Below, one piece after another: positions 8,708 to 16,793 of a stretch of DNA of 64,000 nucleotides. Location: the NCBI RefSeq assembly GCF_003355005.1, contig NZ_CP029985.1, positions 806,001 to 870,000 of the forward strand, written 5' to 3'. This DNA is from Sphingomonas sp. FARSPH. GTDB lineage: Bacteria > Pseudomonadota > Alphaproteobacteria > Sphingomonadales > Sphingomonadaceae. The notes under the pieces were generated by a model, which saw nothing but the letters and a program-made list of their open reading frames with translations, was not told the origin of the DNA and made no database searches. The position numbers and the translations under genes are program-made. Each line of letters opens with the position of its first letter. The stretch's first letter is position 1.

Positions 8708-9963
8708 TCCGCGCTGCCGCCCCGCTGGCCCTGATCGCGGCCGTTCCGGTTACCGCGGCGGCGCAGGCGGCGCCGGCGATCGACCCGACGCTGGACCAGC
8801 GCGCGCACCAGCTGATCGCGGTCCTCGCCGGCACCGCGGACTACGACACCTATTTCGCCCCCGCTTTCCGCACCGCGGTGCCGCGCGCCAAGTTCGACGC
8901 GCTCGCCGCGCAACTGCGCGCGAGTCTCGGCGCGCCGGTCGGGATCGCCGACATCGTGCCGGAGGGCCGCTGGGCCGCACAGCTGACGATCGCCTACCAC
9001 CGCGGGACTGCCACGATGCGACTCGCGGTCGACCTGATGCCGCCGCATGCGGTATCGGGCCTGCTCGTCACCGGTACGCAGGTGGCAGACGATTCGGCGA
9101 CGCGCATCGCCGCGGAGGTCGCCGCGCTGCCGGGGCATGCCGCGCTCGCGCTCTACCCGCTTGATGGCACGCCGCCGCCGATCGACGTCGCCGGCGCTCG
9201 GCCGATGCCGCTCGGCTCGGCCTTCAAACTGTGGGTGCTCGCCGAACTCGCGCGCCAGGTCGCCGCCGGCACGCATCGCTGGGATGAGGTGGTGGCGACC
9301 GGTGTCCCATCCCTGCCGTCGGGCATCCTGCAAGGCTGGCCGCGCGGCACGCCGATGACGGTGCAGGGGCTCGCGACGCTGATGATCGCGGCCAGCGACA
9401 ATACCGCGACCGACACGCTGATCGCACTGCTCGGCCGCGACGCGGTCGATGCGACCGCCGCCCGATACGGCGCGACCGGCCCGGTGCTGACGACGCACGA
9501 GGCGTTCGCCATCAAGGCCGATGCCGCGCTGACCGCGCGCTGGGCCGCCGCCGATGCCGCCGCGCGGCGCGCGATGTTGCGCGATCCCGCGCTGGCGCTC
9601 GCCACGCGCGCGCTCGACGCGATGATGTTCTCCGGCGCACCGCTCGCCACCGACAATGTCGAATGGTTCGCCGCGCCCCGCGACATTGCCCGACTGCTCG
9701 GGGACCTGCGCGATGCGGGACCGGTGGTGCGCGCCATCCTCGCGGTCAATCCCGGCGTCGACCCGGGCAACCGCGCCCGGCTCGCCTATGTCGGGTTCAA
9801 GGGCGGCTCCGAACCCGGCGTCGCCGCGCTCGCCTATCTGGTGCAGGCGAAGGACGGCCGCTGGTACGCGCTCGTCGCCGGCTGGCACCGTCCCGACGCT
9901 GCGGTCGACGAGGCGCGCCTAGCCGCGCTGGCGATGCGCGCGCTGACGCTTGTCGGCCGATAA
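8704..9963 (+). CDS. Class A beta-lactamase-like serine hydrolase (secreted)
   Basis: About 419 aa. No ATG, GTG or TTG lies near the start of the homologous region. The best start is a CTG at 8704 overlapping the previous TGA, giving a signal-like LIRAAAPLALIAAVPVTAAA. An N-terminal Cpf/DUF3887-like domain (about 30-150) precedes the transpeptidase-fold domain with SAFK (172-175; nucleophile S172), SDN (231-233) and KGGS near the C-terminus. All three class A motifs are present, so it may be a beta-lactamase or a PBP-like hydrolase; a resistance role is not shown. The CTG start is inferred. Confidence 0.75.
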   Translation: MIRAAAPLALIAAVPVTAAAQAAPAIDPTLDQRAHQLIAVLAGTADYDTYFAPAFRTAVPRAKFDALAAQLRASLGAPVGIADIVPEGRWAAQLTIAYHRGTATMRLAVDLMPPHAVSGLLVTGTQVADDSATRIAAEVAALPGHAALALYPLDGTPPPIDVAGARPMPLGSAFKLWVLAELARQVAAGTHRWDEVVATGVPSLPSGILQGWPRGTPMTVQGLATLMIAASDNTATDTLIALLGRDAVDATAARYGATGPVLTTHEAFAIKADAALTARWAAADAAARRAMLRDPALALATRALDAMMFSGAPLATDNVEWFAAPRDIARLLGDLRDAGPVVRAILAVNPGVDPGNRARLAYVGFKGGSEPGVAALAYLVQAKDGRWYALVAGWHRPDAAVDEARLAALAMRALTLVGR

Positions 9964-10019
9964 CCGGCGTTGCGCGGCGGGAAGGGGCCACTGTCGCACT
10001 CAGGTGCGACACATCGGGC

Positions 10020-10574
10020 CTAAAGCTCGGCGGTGCCCCGATCCCGCTCCTCCGCCAGCAAGCCGTAGATCAGCGAATCGCGTATGCCGATATGCGTCTG
10101 CCATTCGCCGCGCAGCCGCCCCTCCAGCGTGAAGCCGAGTCGCTCGAGCAGACGGATCGAGGCCTTGTTGTCGGGATCGGTATCGGCGAAGACACGGCGA
10201 TAGCCTTCGGCGAAGAGGCGATCGATCACTGCGGCCACCGCCTCGCGCGCGATCCCCTGCCCGGTCGCGTCGCGCGCGATCAGATAGCCGATCTCGGCGA
10301 CGCCGCCCTGCCGCTTCGGCCCCGCGGCGACGAAGCCGACCGCGCGCGCCTCGCCCGTGCGCAGGATCGCCCAGGCACGCCATGGTCCATCGCCGCGCTC
10401 CGCGAAATGCGCGGCGAGGTCGTCGACGCTGGCGAAGGGCGGATGCGACCACCAGCGCATCGCATCGGGATCGGCCATCGTCGCGAACAGCGCCGCGGCG
10501 TCCTGCGCCCCACGCGGCCGCAGCGTCAGCCGCGCCGTGGTCAGCGTCGGCGTCGGCGTCGGCGTGGGCGTCAC
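10020..10574 (-). CDS. GNAT N-acetyltransferase (RimJ/RimL-like)
   Basis: 184 aa from a GTG at 10572-10574 whose GTGA overlaps the stop of the upstream lysR gene, so the two are coupled. The protein has TTARLTLRPRGAQDAAAL at the front, the acetyl-CoA loop RDATGQGIAREAV, and NKASIRLLERLGFTLEGRLR, typical of GNATs that modify ribosomal-protein N-termini or small molecules. The substrate is unknown. The first residues are a repetitive PTPTPTPTLT coded by short GC repeats, which could be slippage-prone. Confidence 0.88.
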   Translation of the reverse strand: MTPTPTPTPTLTTARLTLRPRGAQDAAALFATMADPDAMRWWSHPPFASVDDLAAHFAERGDGPWRAWAILRTGEARAVGFVAAGPKRQGGVAEIGYLIARDATGQGIAREAVAAVIDRLFAEGYRRVFADTDPDNKASIRLLERLGFTLEGRLRGEWQTHIGIRDSLIYGLLAEERDRGTAEL

Positions 10575-11371
10575 GCGGTCAGCGCGTCGACCAGCGAGCG
10601 TACCTTTGCCTGTCGCCATTGCGGCAACGGTGCCACCAGCCAATAACCCATGCGCGAGGGCTGCGGCTCGCCCACCACGACCAGCCGGCCCGCCGCGATG
10701 TCGCGCGCGGCAAGCAGTTCGGGCACGGTCGCCTGGCCCAGCCCGGCCGCGGCGGCATCGATCGCCAGTCCCGCGTCGGCGACACGGACGAGCGCCGCGC
10801 CGTCGCCATCGCCGGGCCAGCCGATCCGCGCGGTGCCGCCCGCACCGGGGGCGGCGACGGTCACCATGCCCTCCGACTCGATCGCCTCGCCCTCATGCTC
10901 GCCCGGCCCCTCGCCCCAACGGACCGCCAGGTCGAGGTTCGCCTCGGTAAAATCGATCGCGCTGCCCGCGCCGTGGCTGTCCGCGGCGACCAGGACGAAG
11001 CGCAGATCGGGATCGCGCGCGGCGATCGCCGCGAGCCGCGGCATCAGCCATTTCTCCGTGACGTCGCGCGGCGCGGCGATGGTCAGCGACTTGGACGACT
11101 GGCCCGCCTGCATCGCGCGCACCGCTTCCTCGAACTGGAGGAAGCCATCGCGCAACGGGGCGAGCCCGGCTTCCGCCTCCGGCGTCAGTTCCAGCCCGCG
11201 CGTCGTGCGGCGGAACAGCACGACGCCCAACGTATCCTCCAGCGCGCGTATCTGCTGGCCGACCGCAGCCGGCGTCACCGCCAGCTCGTCCGCCGCGCGC
11301 GTGAACGACAGGTGCCGCGCCGCGGCGTCGAGCACGCGGAGCCCGTTCAGCGGCAGATGCGTGCGCTTCAT
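10571..11371 (-). CDS. LysR-family transcriptional regulator (GcvA-like)
   Basis: 266 aa from the ATG at 11369-11371. The N-terminal winged HTH (MKRTHLPLNGLRVLDAAARH, SFTRAADELAVTPAAVGQQI) matches the GcvA/AmpR subgroup, followed by a periplasmic-binding-protein-like effector domain. The target and effector are unknown. It lies in an apaG-lysR-GNAT run with 4-bp ATGA/GTGA overlaps, so it is not divergent from an obvious target gene as many LysR genes are. Confidence 0.9.
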   Translation of the reverse strand: MKRTHLPLNGLRVLDAAARHLSFTRAADELAVTPAAVGQQIRALEDTLGVVLFRRTTRGLELTPEAEAGLAPLRDGFLQFEEAVRAMQAGQSSKSLTIAAPRDVTEKWLMPRLAAIAARDPDLRFVLVAADSHGAGSAIDFTEANLDLAVRWGEGPGEHEGEAIESEGMVTVAAPGAGGTARIGWPGDGDGAALVRVADAGLAIDAAAAGLGQATVPELLAARDIAAGRLVVVGEPQPSRMGYWLVAPLPQWRQAKVRSLVDALTA

Positions 11372-11766
11372 GTCTCCACCGCCGGCGCGATCAGCGCGAA
11401 ACGGGGAATCGCGACGTCGAACGCGCCGCCGTCGGCACCGACCATGCGGTAACTGCCCTGCATCGCGCCCGACGGCGTCGCCAGCGGGCAGCCGGAGACA
11501 TAATCGTAGCTGCCGCCCGGCGCGATCACCGGCTGGTCGCCGACGACGCCCTCGCCCTCGACGCTGTGCCGCGCGCCGCGGCCATCGGTGATGATCCAGT
11601 GGCGGGTGAGCAGCTGGACGGGCGTGCGCGTCGCATTCTCGATGCGGATGTGATAGGCCCAGCACCAGCGGCCGCGCGTCGGCTCCGACTGATCGGACAG
11701 ATAGCTGACCGCCACGCGCACGGTGACCCCGTCGGTGGTTTCGGCATGCGGGAAGAACTGCTTCAC
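11368..11766 (-). CDS. apaG: ApaG domain protein
   Basis: 132 aa, full length. It has the DUF525 fibronectin-like fold, with SEPTRGRWCWAYHIRIEN, HWIITDGRGARHSVEGEGVV and the Gly-rich GCPLATPSGAMQGSYRM. The biochemical role is poorly defined; genetic links are to Co2+/Mg2+ handling and ApaH. Its ATGA overlaps the start of the lysR gene. metZ lies 10 bp upstream in the same direction, so metZ-apaG-lysR-GNAT may form one transcript. Confidence 0.94.
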   Translation of the reverse strand: MKQFFPHAETTDGVTVRVAVSYLSDQSEPTRGRWCWAYHIRIENATRTPVQLLTRHWIITDGRGARHSVEGEGVVGDQPVIAPGGSYDYVSGCPLATPSGAMQGSYRMVGADGGAFDVAIPRFALIAPAVET

Positions 11767-11776
11767 GCCGCCATCC

Positions 11777-12982
11777 TCACAACCCCGCGACCCGCAACGC
11801 CTGGTCGAGGTCGTCGATCAGGTCCTGCGCATCCTCAAGCCCGACGTTGAGGCGCAGCAGCCCCTCGGTCACGCCCATCTCCGCGCGAACCTCCGCCGAC
11901 ACGCCGGCATGCGTCGTCGAGGCGGGATGCGTCATCAGCGAGCGCGAATCGCCGATGTTGTTCGAAATGTCGATCAGCGTCAGCGCGTCGAGCAACGCAT
12001 GCGCCTGCTCACGCCCCTCCACCTCGAACGCGAAGATCGGACCGGTCGCGCGCATCTGGCGCATCGCGAGGTCGTGCTGCGGATGGCCGGGCAGGCCGGG
12101 GTGCAGGATGCGCGGCACGCGCGGCTCCAGGAAGCGGCCGACCGCGAGCGCATTGTCCGACTGGCGCATGATCCTGAGGTCCAACGTCTCCAGCCCCTTC
12201 ATCACCACCCATGCGTTGAAGGGCGACAATGTCGGCCCGGTGTTGCGGGTGAAGGGCAAGAGCGTGTTGGTGATGAAATCCTCGGTCCCGCACACCGCGC
12301 CCGCCAGCACGCGCCCCTGCCCGTCCATCATCTTCGTCGCCGAATAGGCGGTGACGTCGGCGCCGAAATCCATCGGCCGCTGCAAGGCGGGCGTCGCAAA
12401 GGCGTTGTCGACCACCGTCGTGATACCGCGTTCGCGCGCGATGGCGCAGATCGCCGACAGGTCCGCGACGTCCATCGTGGGATTGGCGGGCGTTTCAAAG
12501 AAGAAGACCTTCGTCTCGGGCCGTACCGCATCGAGGAACTGCTGCGGGTCGCGCGCATCGACGATCGAGGTCGCGATGCCGAATTTGGGCAGCAACGTGT
12601 CGGTCAGCCAGCGGCACGATCCGAACGCCGCGCGTCCGCCGACCAGATGGTCGCCCGCCTGCAACTGGCACAGCAGCACCGCGGTCATCGCCGCCATGCC
12701 GCTCGCCATCGTCCGGCACGCCTCTGCGCCCTCGAGCAGCGCGATCCGGTGCTCCAGCATCTCGACGGTCGGATTCTGCAGCCGGGAATAGGTCATCCCC
12801 TGCTGCTCGCCCGCGAACCGGGCCGCCGCGTCCGCCGCGCGGTCGTAGGTGTAGCCGGACGTTAGGAACAGCGCCTCGCTCGTCTCGCCATATTCGCTGC
12901 GCGCGGTGCCGCCGCGCACCGCGAGCGTCGCGGGACGCCAGTTCTGGGTGATCGAGCGGTCCTGGCCTGCCTTGCGCTTCAT
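11777..12982 (-). CDS. metZ: O-succinylhomoserine sulfhydrylase
   Basis: 401 aa, a Cys/Met-metabolism PLP enzyme. SRLQNPTVEMLEHRIALLEG and the Schiff-base lysine K217 in SATKMMDGQGR are clear, and the sequence has the MetZ character (NWRPATLAVRGGTARSEYGE at the front, FTRNTGPTLSPFNAWVVMKG). It makes homocysteine directly from O-succinylhomoserine and sulfide. The start MKRKAGQDRSITQNWRPAT is the usual one. It is divergent from the mannosyltransferase gene. Confidence 0.94.
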   Translation of the reverse strand: MKRKAGQDRSITQNWRPATLAVRGGTARSEYGETSEALFLTSGYTYDRAADAAARFAGEQQGMTYSRLQNPTVEMLEHRIALLEGAEACRTMASGMAAMTAVLLCQLQAGDHLVGGRAAFGSCRWLTDTLLPKFGIATSIVDARDPQQFLDAVRPETKVFFFETPANPTMDVADLSAICAIARERGITTVVDNAFATPALQRPMDFGADVTAYSATKMMDGQGRVLAGAVCGTEDFITNTLLPFTRNTGPTLSPFNAWVVMKGLETLDLRIMRQSDNALAVGRFLEPRVPRILHPGLPGHPQHDLAMRQMRATGPIFAFEVEGREQAHALLDALTLIDISNNIGDSRSLMTHPASTTHAGVSAEVRAEMGVTEGLLRLNVGLEDAQDLIDDLDQALRVAGL

Positions 12983-13080
12983 GACGATGCGCTTTGCCGG
13001 GAAGCGGCGCGGGGGGCAAGGGCGCGCAGGGGTGCGTGCGTCTTGCCAAGCGGCGCGGCAGCGGGGAGAACGCAGCTCTC

Positions 13081-14325
13081 GTGCGCCCCGTGTCCCGCTC
13101 CCTGCCCCGTCCCCTGGCCGCCGCCGTCCTCATCGGCCTCGTCGCGCAGGCCCTGTTCGCCTGGCGGCTGGCAACCCCGCATACCTATGTCTTCGACGAG
13201 GTGCATTACGTCCCCGCCGCGGAGGTGCTCGGCCGCTTGTGGGGGCCGACCAACACCGAACATCCCCTGCTCGGCAAGACGCTGATCGCGCTCGGCATGC
13301 GGCTGTTCGGTAACGACCCGCTCGGCTGGCGGGCGTTGTCGACGCTGGCGGGCACGGGCGTCGTCCTCGGCGTGTTCGCGATCCTGTGGCTGGGGCTCGG
13401 CCGCCTGCGCCCCGCGGTGGTCGGCGCGCTCCTCGCGATGCTCAATTTCACCGTCTTCGTGGAGGCGCGGATCGCGATGCTCGACGGGTTCATGGCCGCC
13501 TTCGTCGTGCTCGGCCTCGCCGCCTTGCTCTGGGCGATGCGCGGCACGGGCGGCGCGGTGTGGCGGCGCTGGCTGCTTGGCGGTGTGCTGCTCGGCCTCG
13601 CGATGGGATGCAAATGGACCGCTCTGCCGTACGTCGCGCTCGCGGGCGCGGGGTTCGTCTGGCTGCGCCGCGGCCGGCCGGATCGCTGGCCGGGCCTGCC
13701 CTGGGCGGCGGGGCTCGGGGTGCTTGGCCTGGCGAGCGGGGGCGCCTATCTTGCGACTTTCCTGCCCGCCTTCTTCTACGCCAGCGCGCCGATGACGTTG
13801 GGGCGGCTGATCCCCTTCCAGCTCGACATGTACCGCCAGCAGACCGAGGTGTTGCCTGCGCACGCCTATCAGTCGCCCTGGTACAGCTGGCCGTTCGCCT
13901 ATCGCCCGATCTGGTATTTCTACGCACCCGCCGATGGCGCGCAGCGCGGCATCCTGATGCTCGGCAATCCGGCGGTGATGTGGGGCGGCCTCGTCGCGGT
14001 CGCGGCCTGCCTGTGGGCGGGACTCCGGCATCGCGCGACACCGCCGCTGCTCGCCGCTTTGCTGTGGATCGCCAGCCTCGCGATGTGGGCCGTTATCCCG
14101 AAATCGCTCGGCTTTTATTATTATTACTATCTGTCGAGCATCTGGCTGGCGATCGCACTCGCCGTCGCCTTCGACTGGTGGCGCGACCGCCTACGCTATG
14201 CGGACGAGGCGTTTCTGCTGCTCAGCGCCGTGCTGTTCGTCCACTTCTACCCGATCCTCGCCGCCACCGCGCTCGCTGGTCCCGACACGTTTCGGCGCTG
14301 GATGTGGTTGCACAGCTGGATCTGA
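13081..14325 (+). CDS. Protein O-mannosyltransferase family (GT39, PMT) membrane protein
   Basis: 414 aa from a GTG at 13081 with GGGAGA upstream; a longer reading to 12994 has unlikely N-terminal composition. It is a multi-spanning membrane protein with about ten hydrophobic segments. The first loop carries the acidic PMT motif FDEVHYVPAAEVLGRLWGPT, and later parts include MGCKWTALPYVALAG and the unusual tyrosine run KSLGFYYYYYLSSIW. These enzymes move mannose from a polyprenyl phosphate to secreted proteins or glycans; the acceptor here is unknown. Its stop abuts the stop of the convergent lipoprotein gene. Confidence 0.85.
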   Translation: MRPVSRSLPRPLAAAVLIGLVAQALFAWRLATPHTYVFDEVHYVPAAEVLGRLWGPTNTEHPLLGKTLIALGMRLFGNDPLGWRALSTLAGTGVVLGVFAILWLGLGRLRPAVVGALLAMLNFTVFVEARIAMLDGFMAAFVVLGLAALLWAMRGTGGAVWRRWLLGGVLLGLAMGCKWTALPYVALAGAGFVWLRRGRPDRWPGLPWAAGLGVLGLASGGAYLATFLPAFFYASAPMTLGRLIPFQLDMYRQQTEVLPAHAYQSPWYSWPFAYRPIWYFYAPADGAQRGILMLGNPAVMWGGLVAVAACLWAGLRHRATPPLLAALLWIASLAMWAVIPKSLGFYYYYYLSSIWLAIALAVAFDWWRDRLRYADEAFLLLSAVLFVHFYPILAATALAGPDTFRRWMWLHSWI

Positions 14326-15153
14326 TCAGGATGCCGGCACGCTCGCCGCCACCGGCGCGGCGGCGTCGCTCGCCGCCGGCGTATTGGGCGCCCCAGCGAC
14401 GGGTATTGCGGCCGGCGTCTGCGCAACGGTGTCGGCGGGCGTCGCGGTCGGCGTGGGTGCCGCGGTCGGGGCGGGGACGGCGACTTCGGCGACCGCCGGC
14501 GGGGGCAGCGTCGCGACCACCACCGGCGGCGTCACGCGCGGCTCGTAATAATCGCGCCACTTCTCGAAGGCGGAGAAAAAGGCGATGAACGGATGGTCGA
14601 TCCGCGCCAGCGACGCGCGCGCAAAGGTCGGCAGGTTCGGATCGGTGACGTTGAGCACCGCCGCAATCTCCTGCCGCGCAACCGCGCAGAAGGCGACGCG
14701 GATCGCCGGCGCGCTGTAGAAATTGTATAGCCGCGTCTGGTTGTCGTCGAACGCCGCCTCCCAGTCGCTCCAGCCCGTCTCCTGCCACTCGTCGCGATAT
14801 TTGCGGATATACGTATCCAGCCCGACGCGATGGCCGATCAGCCATGCGTTATAGGGTTCGACCACGCCGCCACCCGCGGCCTCGCACGCCAGCGCCGCGA
14901 CGTTGAGCGCACCGCGCAGATGCCAGACCGCGGCGGCATCGGTCATGCGGAAATTGGGCGTGACGAAGGTGCCGTCCTCGCGCTTCGCCGGGATATCCAT
15001 CCCGGCATAGCCGCCGCGCGGCATCGTCGGCGGGGGTGGCGGGGGCGGCGGCAGCGTCGCGACGACGGGGGGCGGCATCACCGGCTGGGTGGCGCACCCG
15101 GCCAGCATCGCCGCGGGCACGAGGATCGGCAGCCAGCGTCCGCGCATCGTCAT
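14326..15153 (-). CDS. Lipoprotein of unknown function with Pro/Ala-rich tail
   Basis: 275 aa from the ATG at 15151-15153 (a second ATG two codons on is possible), with GGAGG upstream. A lipobox MLAGC near residue 20 follows a hydrophobic signal. A poly-proline stretch (about 27-42) precedes a conserved helical core with AVWHLRGALNVAALACEAAG, PYNAWLIGHR, LYNFYSAPA and FCAVARQE, then a low-complexity Thr/Pro/Ala tail. The core looks like a sphingomonad-type lipoprotein domain; I do not know its role. It is convergent with the mannosyltransferase gene. Confidence 0.75.
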   Translation of the reverse strand: MTMRGRWLPILVPAAMLAGCATQPVMPPPVVATLPPPPPPPPTMPRGGYAGMDIPAKREDGTFVTPNFRMTDAAAVWHLRGALNVAALACEAAGGGVVEPYNAWLIGHRVGLDTYIRKYRDEWQETGWSDWEAAFDDNQTRLYNFYSAPAIRVAFCAVARQEIAAVLNVTDPNLPTFARASLARIDHPFIAFFSAFEKWRDYYEPRVTPPVVVATLPPPAVAEVAVPAPTAAPTPTATPADTVAQTPAAIPVAGAPNTPAASDAAAPVAASVPAS

Positions 15154-15320
15154 CGTTTGTCTCAACCTCCAGCCACCACGACCACGCCGCAATGGTGCCG
15201 CAGCATCATGCCCGGCACGCATCGTGCGCAGCTAGTCGCTGCCCGCCGAACGCCGCAAGGGGCGCTGCGATCCCCCGGCCTCGGTACGCGGCGACCTGCG
15301 CGCCGCCCCGACCCCGATGG

Positions 15321-16793
15321 TCAGCGCGCCCCCGCCGCCCCATAACCGGCGGCAGGGCCCGACGCCGCGATCGGCCCGCCCGCCGCCTGGAACATCGCCA
15401 CCGTGTCGGTCAGGCGCGCGGCGCGCGCCTGGACCAGTTGCTGGCGCGCCTGGGCATCGGCAGCGGTGGCGTTGAGCAGTTGCAGCGTGCCGACGCTGCC
15501 CAGCGCAAGCTGTCGCCGGGCAAAGGTCAGCGCCTGGTCCGCCGCATCGCTCGCCCGCGTCGCCGCGGTCAGCGCATCGCCGTCGGTGCGCAGCGCGGTC
15601 AGCGCATTGGCGACGTCGCCGAACGCCTGCAGCACCGCTGCGCGATATTGCGCCTTCGCCCCCTCCAGCGCGGCCTCGGCGGCCTTTTGCTGATGACGCA
15701 GCGCGCCGCCGTGGAAGATCGGCTGCGTGATGCCGCCGATCAGGCTCCAGAACGGATTGCCGGTGGCGAACATGTCGCCAAAGCGCTGCGCCGCGCCGCC
15801 CGCATTGGCGCCGAGCTGGATGCTCGGCAGCCGCGCCGCGATCGCCGCGCCGACATCGGCGCCAGCGCCTTCCAGCTGCGCCTGCGCCGCCCGCACGTCT
15901 GGCCGCCGCGCGACCAGGTCTGACGGCACCACCGCGGGCAACGCCTGCGGAAGCGTCAGCGACGCCATGTCGGGCAGCGGCGGCAGCGCGATCCCCGCCG
16001 CACGGCCGATCAGCGTCCCGATCAGCACGCGCTGCTGCGCCTCCGCCCGCACCAGTGGCGGCAACGCGCCTTCCGCGGTGGCGAGCGCCGTCTGCTGCGT
16101 TGCGACGTCGGCGAGGCCGATGTCACCCAGCCGCTGGCGCTGCTGCATCTTGCCCAGGATGTCGCGATTGACCGCGATGCTCGTCTGCGCCGCAGCGATC
16201 TGGTCGGCAAGGCTGGCGCGCGCGATCGCCGCGGTGACGAGGTTCGCGACCACCGTCATCCGCGCGGCGTCCAGCCGGTGCGCCTGCACCGCGGCGGCGG
16301 CACGCGCGGAACGCAGCTTCGCGCGGTTGCCACCGAACAGATCGAGGTCGTAGCTGACCGTCCCCTGCACCGTATGCAGCGTGTAGAGCTGCTGATTCTG
16401 ATCGGCGACGGCGGGCGACAGCGCGTTGGACACGCGCGTGCGCTGCGCCTGGTAACTGGCATCGACCTGCGGCAACAGCGCCGCGCCGGTGACGCGCGCC
16501 TGTTCCTGCGCCTGGCGCAACGTCGCCTCCGCCACCGCGACGTCGGTGCTGTGCGCCAGCGCCTCATCGACGAGCGCGTCGAGCGCGGGACTGCGAAACG
16601 CGCGCCACCAGTCGGCGGCGACCGCCGCCGTGGCGGTCGCCTGCACGGGGCCGCCAGCGGGCGTGATCGTCACCGCGGCGGGCGTCGGGGGCAACGCGGC
16701 GTGCGCATCGAGATCGCGGGGCCCGACGGTGCAGCCGGCCAGCAGCGCGGCCGTCGTCGCGCTTGCCAGCGCGAGAATGATCGACCGCGTCAT
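15321..16793 (-). CDS. Outer-membrane efflux lipoprotein (NodT/OprM family)
   Basis: 490 aa. The lipobox LLAGC (about 17-21) puts it in the outer membrane as a lipidated TolC-like trimer. Two repeated OEP coiled-coil domains are evident (AEATLRQAQEQARVTGAALL, DLVARRPDVRAAQAQLEGAG). It is the last gene of a three-gene efflux operon: its ATG overlaps the end of the pump gene by 4 bp. It would give the pump its exit duct. The C-terminal tail is Gly/Ala-rich. Confidence 0.92.
   Translation of the reverse strand: MTRSIILALASATTAALLAGCTVGPRDLDAHAALPPTPAAVTITPAGGPVQATATAAVAADWWRAFRSPALDALVDEALAHSTDVAVAEATLRQAQEQARVTGAALLPQVDASYQAQRTRVSNALSPAVADQNQQLYTLHTVQGTVSYDLDLFGGNRAKLRSARAAAAVQAHRLDAARMTVVANLVTAAIARASLADQIAAAQTSIAVNRDILGKMQQRQRLGDIGLADVATQQTALATAEGALPPLVRAEAQQRVLIGTLIGRAAGIALPPLPDMASLTLPQALPAVVPSDLVARRPDVRAAQAQLEGAGADVGAAIAARLPSIQLGANAGGAAQRFGDMFATGNPFWSLIGGITQPIFHGGALRHQQKAAEAALEGAKAQYRAAVLQAFGDVANALTALRTDGDALTAATRASDAADQALTFARRQLALGSVGTLQLLNATAADAQARQQLVQARAARLTDTVAMFQAAGGPIAASGPAAGYGAAGAR

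Noticed and set aside
8704..9963. Calling the class A-like protein an antibiotic-resistance gene
   Set aside because: The motifs fit, but the extra N-terminal domain and chromosomal context do not show drug hydrolysis.
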